A DNA stretch of 64,000 nucleotides, from positions 186,001 to 250,000 of the forward strand of contig CAVOJD010000006.1 in assembly GCA_963696075.1 (NCBI GenBank), read 5' to 3'. Below, piece after piece: positions 15,630 through 23,482 of this stretch. The DNA comes from CAJQQK01 sp963696075. GTDB lineage: Bacteria; Pseudomonadota; Alphaproteobacteria; Rhizobiales; Hyphomicrobiaceae. The notes under the pieces were generated by a model. That model did no database searches, had not been told where the DNA came from, and saw nothing but the letters and a program-made list of their open reading frames with translations. Numbering within the stretch: position 1 is the stretch's first letter; every line of letters begins with the position of its first letter. The translations under genes were made by a program, and so were the position numbers.

Positions 15630-17432
15630 ATGACCGACCTCGACAAAATTCGCAATTTCTCCATCGTCGCCCACATCGACCACGGCAAGTCGACCCTTGC
15701 TGACCGGTTGATTCAGGCCTGCGGCAACGTCGCCGACCGCGATATGAAGGAGCAGTTGCTCGACAGCATGGATCTCGAGCGTGAGCGCGGCATCACCATC
15801 AAGGCCCAGACCGTCCGCCTCGACTACAAACACACCGATGGTGAGACCTATCAGCTCAACCTGATGGACACGCCGGGCCACGTCGACTTTGCCTACGAGG
15901 TGTCCCGCTCGCTGTCGGCCTGCGAAGGCTCCCTCCTCGTCGTCGACGCCAGCCAGGGCGTCGAAGCCCAGACGCTGGCGAACGTCTATCAGGCCCTCGA
16001 CCACAACCACGAAATCATTCCGGTGCTGAACAAGGTCGACCTGCCCGCCGCCGACGTCGATCGCGTCAAGCAGCAGATCGAGGACGTCATCGGCCTTGAT
16101 GCCTCGGACGCCGTGTCGATTTCAGCCAAGACCGGCCTCAACATCGACGCCGTCCTCGCCGCCATCGTGGAGCGCCTGCCCCCGCCCAAGGGCGAGAAGA
16201 ACGCGCCCCTCAAGGCGATGCTGGTCGATAGCTGGTATGACGCCTACCTCGGCGTCGTCGTTCTCGTCCGCGTGATCGACGGCGTCTTGAAGAAGGGCCA
16301 GCGCATCAAGTTGATGCAGACCGGCTCCGTCCATCAGATCGAGCGTGTCGGCGTCTTCCGCCCGAAACAGGAAATGCTCGGCGAACTTGGCCCCGGAGAG
16401 GTCGGCTTCTTTACCGCGGCGATCAAGGAAGTTGCCGACACCCGCGTCGGCGACACCGTCACCGACGAGAAGAAGCCCACGGCAAAGGCCCTGCCGGGCT
16501 TCAAGCCGGCCCAGCCGGTCGTCTTCTGCGGCCTCTTTCCCGTTGACGCCGCCGACTTCGAGGATCTGCGCGCCGCCGTCGGCCGCCTCCGCCTCAACGA
16601 CGCGAGCTTCTCCTACGAAATGGAGACCTCTGCGGCCTTCGGTTTCGGCTTCCGCTGCGGCTTCCTCGGGCTCCTCCACCTCGAGATCATCACCGAGCGC
16701 CTCGACCGCGAATTCAATCTCGAACTCATCACCACGGCGCCGAGCGTGGTCTATCACCTCTACATGCGCGACGGCACGCTGATCGAGATGCACAACCCGG
16801 CCGACATGCCGGACCCGACCCACATCGAGCGCATGGAAGAGCCGTGGATCAGCGCCACCATCATGGTGCCTGACGAATACCTCGGCGGCGTCCTGAAACT
16901 CTGCCAGGATCGCCGCGGCCGCCAGAAGGAACTGACCTACGCCGGCTCCCGTGCCATGCTCGTCTACGAACTGCCCTTGAACGAGGTCGTGTTCGACTTC
17001 TACGACCGCCTGAAATCGATCAGCCGCGGCTATGCCTCGTTCGACTACCAGATGATCGGCTACGAGCCCGACGACCTCGTCAAGATGTCGATCCTGGTCA
17101 ACGCCGAGCCGGTCGATGCGCTCTCCCTCATCGTCCACCGCTCCCGCGCCGACAGCCGCGGCCGTGTGATGTGCGAGAAGCTGAAGGAACTGATCCCGCA
17201 GCATCTCTTCAAGATCCCGATCCAGGCCGCCATCGGCGGCCGCATCATCGCTCGCGAAACCATCTCCGCGCTGAGGAAGGACGTCCTCGCCAAATGCTAC
17301 GGCGGCGACATCTCCCGCAAACGCAAACTGCTCGACAAGCAGAAGGCGGGCAAGAAGAAGATGCGCCAGTTCGGCAAGGTCGAAATCCCGCAGGAGGCGT
17401 TCATTGCAGCCTTGCGGATGGGTGAGGATTGA
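15630..17432 (+). CDS. lepA: Elongation factor 4 (LepA), translational GTPase
   Basis: A 600-residue full-length LepA/EF4, a ribosome-associated GTPase. G motifs are AHIDHGKST near residue 13, the switch segment [20 protein letters not shown] and NKVDLP. The EF-G-like domains II, III and V follow, and the LepA-specific C-terminal domain ends [21 protein letters not shown]. It lies alone between the divergent H1-like gene and a cupin gene. Sequence identity to the family is obvious throughout, with no break. Confidence 0.98.
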   Translation: MTDLDKIRNFSIVAHIDHGKSTLADRLIQACGNVADRDMKEQLLDSMDLERERGITIKAQTVRLDYKHTDGETYQLNLMDTPGHVDFAYEVSRSLSACEGSLLVVDASQGVEAQTLANVYQALDHNHEIIPVLNKVDLPAADVDRVKQQIEDVIGLDASDAVSISAKTGLNIDAVLAAIVERLPPPKGEKNAPLKAMLVDSWYDAYLGVVVLVRVIDGVLKKGQRIKLMQTGSVHQIERVGVFRPKQEMLGELGPGEVGFFTAAIKEVADTRVGDTVTDEKKPTAKALPGFKPAQPVVFCGLFPVDAADFEDLRAAVGRLRLNDASFSYEMETSAAFGFGFRCGFLGLLHLEIITERLDREFNLELITTAPSVVYHLYMRDGTLIEMHNPADMPDPTHIERMEEPWISATIMVPDEYLGGVLKLCQDRRGRQKELTYAGSRAMLVYELPLNEVVFDFYDRLKSISRGYASFDYQMIGYEPDDLVKMSILVNAEPVDALSLIVHRSRADSRGRVMCEKLKELIPQHLFKIPIQAAIGGRIIARETISALRKDVLAKCYGGDISRKRKLLDKQKAGKKKMRQFGKVEIPQEAFIAALRMGED

Positions 17433-17549
17433 GGGGGCGGCGCCTCGGCGAAACCTGATCTGCGTCGCACGAAATACGATGGCTTTATTGTGCTAGTGTA
17501 TCGGCCATAAACCTCGAACCAATCGACCCACCCCAACCCGGACGCCGCC

Positions 17550-18092
17550 ATGCTCGACAAATCCGCGCCCCAAGCCTCGAACCTCGCCGACATGAAGCCC
17601 TATCAGGGCCCGAAGTCGCCGTTCGCGCTCGATGAGATCTTCGTTCAGGACGCGTTCGCGAACGATGACCCCAAGATGTGGATGCCGGTGACGCCCTATA
17701 GCTGGTCGCGCCCGCTCTGCCTCAACGCCAGCCAGGGCTACTGGGTCCATCTCTCGAAGTTCCGCGGCACAGGCGTCGTCTCGTGCCACCGCCACCCCGC
17801 CCCCGTCCACGGCTTCATCATCAAGGGCGGCTGGCGCTATCTCGAACATGACTGGGTCGGCACCGCCGGCTCCTACGTCTTCGAACCGCCGGGCGACATC
17901 CACACGCTGGTCACGCTGCCCGACGTCGAGGAAAGCATCACGCTCTTCCACAATACCGGCGCGCTGATCTACTGCGACGTTGACGGCAACACCACCGGCT
18001 ACGCCGACGTCTTCACCCGCATCGATGCGTATGCGAAGCACTTCGAAGACGTCGGCCTCGGCGCGGATTACGTCAAACAGTTCATCCGCTGA
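17550..18092 (+). CDS. Cupin protein of the 2,4'-dihydroxyacetophenone dioxygenase family
   Basis: A 180-residue single cupin. The metal-binding core is SCHRHPAPVHGFIIKGGWRY (three candidate His ligands), followed by EPPGDIHTLVT in the second motif. Overall it matches the 2,4'-dihydroxyacetophenone dioxygenase (DAD)-like family, whose founding member cleaves an alpha-hydroxyketone side chain with a non-haem iron. Many family members are of unknown substrate. It is convergent with the CAP-domain gene. The gap 18093-18198 shows no clear terminator. Confidence 0.82.
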   Translation: MLDKSAPQASNLADMKPYQGPKSPFALDEIFVQDAFANDDPKMWMPVTPYSWSRPLCLNASQGYWVHLSKFRGTGVVSCHRHPAPVHGFIIKGGWRYLEHDWVGTAGSYVFEPPGDIHTLVTLPDVEESITLFHNTGALIYCDVDGNTTGYADVFTRIDAYAKHFEDVGLGADYVKQFIR

Positions 18093-18198
18093 CCGCCGCC
18101 GCGAGCCGTTTCGTCTCTGCTGCCAGAACGCGGGGCGTCTTGACGGGTGTCCCGCCAGTCGGGGTGCGTTGGAAGGTGCCTCGCGCGTAAAGCGCCCC

Positions 18199-18690
18199 TC
18201 AACACCGCGACGCAAACTTCTGCACCCAATAGGCGCCATACCGCCCGCCGCGCGCCGTCCCAAGCCCAATCAGCCGGAACTTCGGGTTCATGATGTTGCG
18301 GCAATGAACCGGACTCTTGAGCAGGCTGCGCACGGCCCCGCTCGCCGATCGGTTGCCCGACAGGTTTTCGCCCATGAACGTGCGCCCGCAAACACCGATG
18401 ATCCGCTTCACGAATGTTGAGCCATCGTGCGCGTGGGCAAACCGCCCCGAGCGCACCATCTGCCGCGCCCAGCTGTTCGCCGCCCGGCTGAGGCCGCCGT
18501 GCCATTGCAGCGGCGGCGCCGGGTCATACCACTTGCCACCACAATTCGCGCCGCGCGCGCGGGCCTGATTGATCAGGGCCTGCATGGTCCTGAGGTCCGA
18601 ACTCTGCGCCTGGGCATAATCGGATGGCACGCTGAGGACCAGCCAAACAGCCACAAGCACGAGATGGAACGGCACGGCGGAGCGTTTCAT
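18199..18690 (-). CDS. Secreted CAP-domain (SCP/PR-1-like) protein
   Basis: A 163-residue protein. ATG 18690 is preceded by GAGGAG at good spacing. A signal peptide (residues 1-28) leads into a CAP domain: LRTMQALINQARARG, the His-containing strand MVRSGRFAHAHDGSTF, the signature GENLSGNRSA, then LLKSPVHCRNIMNPKF and a final YWVQKFAS. Four cysteines (ANCGG, IGVCG, VHCRN, terminal SRC) can form two disulfides. Bacterial CAP proteins are exported and of largely unknown activity. It starts 10 bp after the stop of the selenoprotein gene, so the two are probably co-transcribed. Confidence 0.88.
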   Translation of the reverse strand: MKRSAVPFHLVLVAVWLVLSVPSDYAQAQSSDLRTMQALINQARARGANCGGKWYDPAPPLQWHGGLSRAANSWARQMVRSGRFAHAHDGSTFVKRIIGVCGRTFMGENLSGNRSASGAVRSLLKSPVHCRNIMNPKFRLIGLGTARGGRYGAYWVQKFASRC

Positions 18691-18700
18691 GCAAATCTCC

Positions 18701-19576
18701 TCACGCGCCGCGCCGTGGTGCCTGGCCGCGCTCCCGCCGGCGCGCATCACCGATGGCACCGAGACGCTCCCGGTCCTCCGGCCGCACCCTGTTATAGCGC
18801 TCGCGCCAATCAGGATCGTCCGCCTTCCATGCAACCGGCGCCTGGACCGTCGTACGCGGTTCGCCGGCGGTTTCCAGAACGCTAAGCGCAAGCTTTGTAA
18901 CCGCGAGCTGCATCTCTGTGTCCCACGGATGCCCGAGCGGATTGCCGAGCGGCAGGTCTGTGAACACGAACCGTGCGACGCCGCAATGTTCAACGATATC
19001 TTTCGCCGAGCCGATGATCACGGTCGGCATGCCGTTCTCTTCGAGATGGCGGGCAACCAAACTCACGGTTTGGTGGCAGACCGGTCAAAGAGCAGCCAGG
19101 ATTGCCGCATCCGCCTCGTCTTCGCGCAGCCGCCGGAGCAGTTCAGGAGCGTCCCGCTCGCTGGTCTGACGGTGGCTGTAGACGGTCGCCGCGCCATGAA
19201 AGCGCTTGGCAAGGCCACCGACATCGCCAGACCTGACCAACCGGGTCATGGCGTCGATCGGCAGAAAGGTTTCCCGGTCGTAGGTGTGGGTTGTTTCCTT
19301 GTCCCAGGCATGATCGGTGGTGAACGTCGTCGGCGCATCCGCAACGTCACCAGACCACACCTGACGCCGCTTCTTGTCATCCCGGTTGGAGTTGTCAGGC
19401 GGCCCGGCCGTGGTGATCAGCGCCACCGTCATCTGAGCAACCGGTTTCGAGGGCGGCGTAAACGGCACATCTTCATGGTGCGCCCACACGTAGTCGCTCT
19501 CGTAGCCGAGCGCACGGTAGTAGTTCCGCGTTCGCTCCATGTATCGGACCGGCGCGCCGGAAGCCTCATTCGCCAT
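18701..19576 (-). CDS. Selenoprotein of the glycine/sarcosine/betaine reductase B (GrdB) family, UGA recoded as selenocysteine
   Basis: A 291-residue protein if TGA 19087-19085 is read as selenocysteine at residue 164. ATG 19576 follows AGGGA by about 6 nt. Upstream of the TGA the frame ends DEADAAILAAL. Downstream, with no frame change, it continues PVCHQTVSLVARHLEENG. This reproduces the U-P-V-C-H-Q-T-V redox motif of proteobacterial members of the GrdB selenoprotein family (Sec-x-x-Cys). Further family sequence follows: VIIGSAKDIVEHCGVARF and TDLPLGNPLGHPWD. A hairpin starts 7 nt past the TGA and is positioned like a bacterial SECIS. The substrate is unknown, and no GrdA/C/D or sel genes are in the window. 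It heads a likely operon with the CAP gene. Confidence 0.88.
19053..19077 (-). promoter_or_regulatory. SECIS-like hairpin directly downstream of the Sec codon
   Basis: On the minus strand a perfect seven-pair stem ACCAAAC/GTTTGGT encloses the loop CGTGA (19067-19063). It is extended by two further pairs across one C-T mismatch. The loop begins 18 nt after TGA 19087-19085. Bacterial SelB-binding elements lie within the coding sequence immediately 3' of UGA, so position and shape fit. This is a visual fold only. Confidence 0.7.
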
Positions 19577-20050
19577 GCAATTCCCTTTCTGTCGAACGAT
19601 GTTGGACCGGTATCCTCCGCAGAATCTCTTTTTTGGCAACAGGCGCTGGCAAAACGCCTCGCTCAAGACACCATGCGCTGGCCGAAAATCTTGTTGACGC
19701 CGGACGATCCACCGGAGCGCATGTCCTCACAGGTTTGGTAATGATGCCGCATCAGAGCACTTGAGAGTATATGCAATAATATCGGCGCTGAGCGGATCGC
19801 CAGTGATCAGTCCAATTGCGCCAACCCATCGGCTTTTGGGCACAACGGCTCAAAAAACGCTCCGCACTCAGACGAGTGGCGCAGCTGTAGACCGGGCCGG
19901 TTATCGCCGGCTTCGCCACAAATATCGCTCCCGCGGGTTGACCCTGCGCCTTAGGAAACACCATGTTTGTCATATTCTCGGGAAGGCGCCCACCAGGCTG
20001 CCAAACGCGCTAGAACACGGCAAACAGACCAAATAGTCGACAGGATCTCA
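19577..20050. other. Intergenic region, no gene seen
   Basis: 474 bp lie between the divergent selenoprotein gene and a small Cys-rich gene. No tRNA, conserved ORF or strong palindrome was found. Both promoters are expected here. The only clear element is AGGA (20042-20045), the ribosome-binding site of the small gene. Confidence 0.5.
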
Positions 20051-20350
20051 ATGATGCACCGCGTACGCCTTTTGAAAACCCTGATCCTTGCTGTGCTCGT
20101 CACCGGCGGCACCTATGCCGCCCTGGGCGTCACCACCCTCGGCGTCAGCGCTGTACTGACCCCGGCCGAGGCATATCCCGCCAAGGTGCGGCGGGCATGC
20201 AAGTTCGACTACCGGCGCATCTGTCCCCGCTACAAGGTCGGCACCTCGAAGATGCGCTCGTGCATGCGCTCGAACGTCGGTCAGCTTTCGCCGCGCTGCT
20301 ACGACACGCTGGTCCGGTATGGCTATGGCCGCCGCGGCAGTCGCCGCTAA
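20051..20350 (+). CDS. Small exported Cys-rich-repeat protein
   Basis: A 99-residue protein. ATG 20051 has AGGA 6 nt upstream; ATG 20054 is an alternative. Residues about 8-40 are a long hydrophobic signal sequence ending near TPAEAYPA. The mature part holds four cysteines spaced C-x7-C-x12-C-x11-C, beginning ACKFDYRRIC and ending LSPRCYDTL, followed by a Gly/Arg tail. The same spacing occurs in the gene at 21891-22151. It resembles the 'cysteine rich repeat' small secreted proteins of Rhizobiales. Function is unknown. A periplasmic or surface location with two disulfides is likely. Confidence 0.8.
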   Translation: MMHRVRLLKTLILAVLVTGGTYAALGVTTLGVSAVLTPAEAYPAKVRRACKFDYRRICPRYKVGTSKMRSCMRSNVGQLSPRCYDTLVRYGYGRRGSRR

Positions 20351-20606
20351 CCTGCGCTGACGACCGCACGGCTGCTCCCCCGACACCCCGGAATAGCGGC
20401 GCTTCGTTCGCCGGCAGCGCTTTGCGTGCGTTCAAGCACTGATCCCCTGAAAAATAGAACGGCTGCCTGAGCGATCGCCGGCGCGGCGCGGCAGCTTTCG
20501 CCGCCCGTGTCCGCATGCGCCACCTTGACGCAGGCGATGCGTCGACTACGCTTCATGTTCCAAGGGAGGACCCACACACCGCGAACAACAAAAAGGGACG
20601 ATCGCC

Positions 20607-21710
20607 ATGGAACTCGGCTACTTCGCTATGCCTTCCCACCCCCCGGAGCGGGATTTGAAGGAAGGCTTCGAATTCGATCTCGGCGTGCTGCGCTGGCTCG
20701 ATGAACTGGGCTACACGGAAGCCTGGATCGGCGAGCACCACACCGCGCCCTGGGAGCCCCATCCCGCTCCCGACCTTCTCGTCTCGGCAGGCTTCCGCGA
20801 GACCAAGAACATCCGCTTAGGCCCTGGCGGATTTCTGCTCCCCTACCATCACCCCGCCGAACTGGCGAACAGGATTGCCCTGCTCGATCATATCTCCGAC
20901 GGCCGGTTGAATTTCGGCGTCGCGGCAAGTGGACTGCCGAGCGACTGGGCTATGTTCAATGTCGATGGCATGTCGGGCCAGAACCGTGCGATGACCCGGG
21001 AAGCGCTCGAGATCATTCTGAAAATGTGGGAGAGCGATGAGCCCTTCGAATACGCCGGCTTCTATTGGACCGTGCGCAACCCCGAGGAAATGTACGGCTT
21101 CCTGCGCCCGCATCTGAAACCGAAGCAGGCGCCGCATCCCCCAATCGGCGTCGCCGGCCTCTCCAAGGGATCAGACACCCTCAAGCTCGCCGGCGAAAAG
21201 GGCTACCTGCCGATGAGCCTCAACCTCAACCCGGCCTACGTGTCCAGCCATTGGGAAGCCGTCGAGATTGGCGCGGAAAAGGCCGGCCGAACACCTGATC
21301 GGCGCGATTGGCGTCTTGTGCGCGAAGTCTTTGTGGCCGAGACGGACGAAGAAGCCTGGAAGCTGTCGGTCGAATCCCACATGGGCCGAATGATGGGCGA
21401 GTACTTCCTGCCGCTGCTCGAGAACTTCGGTTTCCTCGAGTATCTGAAGCACGATCCGGATGTGCCGGATTCGGATGTGACCCCGGCCTACTGCGCCAGG
21501 CACAACTGGATCATCGGTTCGCCGGATACGGTGGCGGAGAAAATCGCCAAGGTCTACGACGACTGCAACGGCTTCGGCCAACTTCTGGTCTTCGGCTTCG
21601 ACTATGTCGAGAACCCCGAGGCTTGGCGCAATTCTCTCGAGCTTCTCTCGAAGGAGGTGCTCCCGAAGGTCGCGCATCTGACGCCGGGAATGAAGGCGGC
21701 CGCGGAGTAA
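20607..21710 (+). CDS. LLM-class flavin-dependent monooxygenase (luciferase-like)
   Basis: A 367-residue TIM-barrel flavoprotein of the bacterial luciferase-like family. The opening MELGYFAMPSHPP, the segment GYTEAWIGEHHT (loop after beta 2), RLGPGGFLLPYHHPAELA and LDHISDGRLNFGVAASG are characteristic. The C-terminal barrel has NWIIGSPDTVAEKI. Such enzymes use reduced FMN and oxygen, needing a separate reductase, to oxidise terpenoids, sulfonates, amines or alkanes. The substrate is not readable. It sits between two small exported Cys-rich proteins on the same strand. Confidence 0.93.
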   Translation: MELGYFAMPSHPPERDLKEGFEFDLGVLRWLDELGYTEAWIGEHHTAPWEPHPAPDLLVSAGFRETKNIRLGPGGFLLPYHHPAELANRIALLDHISDGRLNFGVAASGLPSDWAMFNVDGMSGQNRAMTREALEIILKMWESDEPFEYAGFYWTVRNPEEMYGFLRPHLKPKQAPHPPIGVAGLSKGSDTLKLAGEKGYLPMSLNLNPAYVSSHWEAVEIGAEKAGRTPDRRDWRLVREVFVAETDEEAWKLSVESHMGRMMGEYFLPLLENFGFLEYLKHDPDVPDSDVTPAYCARHNWIIGSPDTVAEKIAKVYDDCNGFGQLLVFGFDYVENPEAWRNSLELLSKEVLPKVAHLTPGMKAAAE

Positions 21711-21749
21711 CTGGCCAGCAAGACTGCAAACGGGCTGGGTCCGGCCCGG

Positions 21750-21776
21750 CGAGGCGCAGGGTTTAGTCGCGCCTCG
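21750..21776 (+). terminator. Hairpin after the LLM monooxygenase gene
   Basis: CGAGGCGC (21750-21757) pairs with GCGCCTCG (21769-21776). There is no T tract, so termination is uncertain, but it lies 40 bp beyond the stop and before the next promoter-like region. Confidence 0.4.
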
Positions 21777-21822
21777 CGACGTCGAGTTGATATGTGTCAA
21801 ATACAACATTCAAAAATATGAA

Positions 21823-21828
21823 TATAAT
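21823..21828 (+). promoter_or_regulatory. -10-like box upstream of the second Cys-rich gene
   Basis: A consensus TATAAT lies within an AT-rich tract (21787-21830) unlike the surrounding GC-rich DNA. It is 63 bp before ATG 21891. No consensus -35 was found at 16-18 bp. A TTGATA at 21787-21792 is too distant. Confidence 0.4.
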
Positions 21829-21890
21829 AACTGCCTCAGACGCGGAAGGAGATTTTCCGCGGCAAAGCTCTGAAACAAGGAGAAGAGGCA

Positions 21891-22151
21891 ATGTCGCTCG
21901 CACGTATCATCATCATTGCTGTCGCAGCAGCGTCTTTCGCAACCGGCGCCGCCGCTCAGCGTGGCACAGGCAGTGGCCCGGTGGCCGCAAGCTGCCAGGA
22001 TGAAATCGCAAAATATTGCGCGGACAAGAGCCACGGCAACCGCGCCGTGCGCACCTGCCTGGAAGAAAACAAGGACAAGGCGTCGGCAGCGTGCCGCACC
22101 GCGCTGGAGACCACAGGCGGCGGACGCGGCAACGCCGGCAAGAAGCAGTAG
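21891..22151 (+). CDS. Small exported Cys-rich-repeat protein, second copy
   Basis: An 86-residue protein. ATG 21891 has an AAGGAGA-type site about 10 nt upstream. A signal peptide (residues 1-22, ending ATGAAAQ) precedes ASCQDEIAKYCADKSHGN. The four cysteines have the spacing C-x7-C-x12-C-x11-C, identical to the protein encoded at 20051-20350 although other residues differ. The tail is Gly/Lys-rich. It is probably a periplasmic disulfide-bonded protein of unknown function. A terminator-like hairpin lies between it and the convergent ppk2 gene. Confidence 0.8.
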   Translation: MSLARIIIIAVAAASFATGAAAQRGTGSGPVAASCQDEIAKYCADKSHGNRAVRTCLEENKDKASAACRTALETTGGGRGNAGKKQ

Positions 22152-22229
22152 GGTCGTGGAACCAAGGCGCTGTTGTGCTCATCGCACGGTTGCAGAAAGC
22201 CCGTAGGAAACCACGGCGCAGAGAAAAGC

Positions 22230-22268
22230 AAAAAAGGAAAGGGGCTGCACGCTGGCGGCCCCTTTCCT
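22230..22268 (-). terminator. Rho-independent terminator of ppk2
   Basis: An eleven-base stem AGGAAAGGGGC (22235-22245) pairs with GCCCCTTTCCT (22258-22268). Read on the minus strand it is followed by six T (A-run 22230-22235), as expected for the leftward gene ending at 22306. It may also stop the rightward small gene. Confidence 0.85.
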
Positions 22269-22305
22269 CATGCCATCACCACACTCGGCAAGGGTCTACG
22301 GTGGG

Positions 22306-23352
22306 CTACTTGACGGTTGGAGCCCCCTCGCCGCGACGATGGTTCGGATGCAGGCTCGCGCCGAGGATGTGTTCGCTGCGCCCGATGACGTGCTGGCTCG
22401 ATCCCACGATCAACGGGTCCGGCTGCCCCACGACATGGCGGTCCTTTTCGGGATATTCGAGTGATGCCAGGAAGTGCTTCATGCAGTTCAGCCGGGCGCG
22501 CTTCTTGTCGTCGGATTTGATGATCGTCCACGGCGCATCGGCGGTGTCGGTATAAAAGAACATCGCCTCCTTCGCTTCCGTGTAGTCATCCCATTTATCG
22601 AGCGATGCACGGTCGATCGGTGACAGCTTCCACTTTTTCAGCGGCGCGTTTTCGCGTGACTTGAACCGCCGGAGCTGTTCCTCGCGCGTGACCGAGAACC
22701 AGTACTTGAACAGAATGATATTGCTGCGAACCATCATGCGCTCGAGTTCTGGCGCCTCGCGCATGAATTCGAGATAATCGTTCGGTGAACAAAAACCCAT
22801 CACCCGCTCGACGCCGGCGCGATTGTACCAGGAGCGATCGAACAGCACGAGTTCGCCACCGGCTGGAAGCTGGGAGATGTAGCGCTGGAAGTACCACTGG
22901 TTCTTCTCACGCTCGCTCGGCTTCTCAAGCGCGACGACCCGCGCTCCGCGTGGATTGAGATGTTCGGTGAAACGCTTGATCGTGCCGCCCTTGCCGGCGG
23001 CATCACGGCCCTCGAATATGAGCACGATCTTCTGGTTGGTCGCCTTGACCCACTCCTGGACCTTCAGCAACTCGACCTGAAGTTCAGCCTTTTGATTTTC
23101 GTAGGATTGGCGCGCCAGTTTCCGCTTGTAGGGATATTCGCCATTCTCGAATATGCGCCGGATGGTGTCTTTATCGTGCCGCATCATGGCGAGCTGGTGT
23201 GCCGCATTACCCGCGCCCGCCGCACCATCCGTTTGAGCCGGTTTCGCTGCGGCCGGCGCAGCGGCGTCACTCTTGGTGACGGCCGGTTCTGCTGGCGCTG
23301 GAGCAGCCGCACCGTTGGTATTTTTCGAAACTGTTTTTATACGACCAGCCAT
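22306..23352 (-). CDS. ppk2: Polyphosphate kinase 2 (PPK2 family)
   Basis: A 348-residue PPK2, transferring phosphate between polyphosphate and nucleotides in the cytoplasm. ATG 23352 follows a strong GGAGG. A ~60-residue Ala/Pro-rich N-terminal extension of low complexity precedes the kinase domain. Walker A is FEGRDAAGKGGTIKRF, the PPK2 lid region is QRYISQLPAGGELVLFDRSWYNRAGVERVMGF (Walker B FDRSWY), and FKYWFSVTREEQLRRF follows. Single-domain proteins of this size are usually class I. The direction of catalysis (GDP or ADP phosphorylation versus polyphosphate synthesis) cannot be told from sequence. Confidence 0.95.
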   Translation of the reverse strand: MAGRIKTVSKNTNGAAAPAPAEPAVTKSDAAAPAAAKPAQTDGAAGAGNAAHQLAMMRHDKDTIRRIFENGEYPYKRKLARQSYENQKAELQVELLKVQEWVKATNQKIVLIFEGRDAAGKGGTIKRFTEHLNPRGARVVALEKPSEREKNQWYFQRYISQLPAGGELVLFDRSWYNRAGVERVMGFCSPNDYLEFMREAPELERMMVRSNIILFKYWFSVTREEQLRRFKSRENAPLKKWKLSPIDRASLDKWDDYTEAKEAMFFYTDTADAPWTIIKSDDKKRARLNCMKHFLASLEYPEKDRHVVGQPDPLIVGSSQHVIGRSEHILGASLHPNHRRGEGAPTVK

Positions 23353-23482
23353 GGGACCTCCAAAATAACGAAAGTCCATAGGCAATCAGAAAATACGCTC
23401 CCCCGCCATGATCTGGATCAATATCATCCGCGCGCGTCCGACGCCGCCAGGCCGAGCCCGTCGTCGAGCATGGTAAACCGCT

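Noticed and set aside
15630..17432. Long antisense reading frames opposite lepA, hrpB, phnI and other genes
   Set aside because: High-GC coding sequence with strong third-position bias leaves long open frames on the opposite strand. Their translations show no family motifs or ribosome-binding sites.
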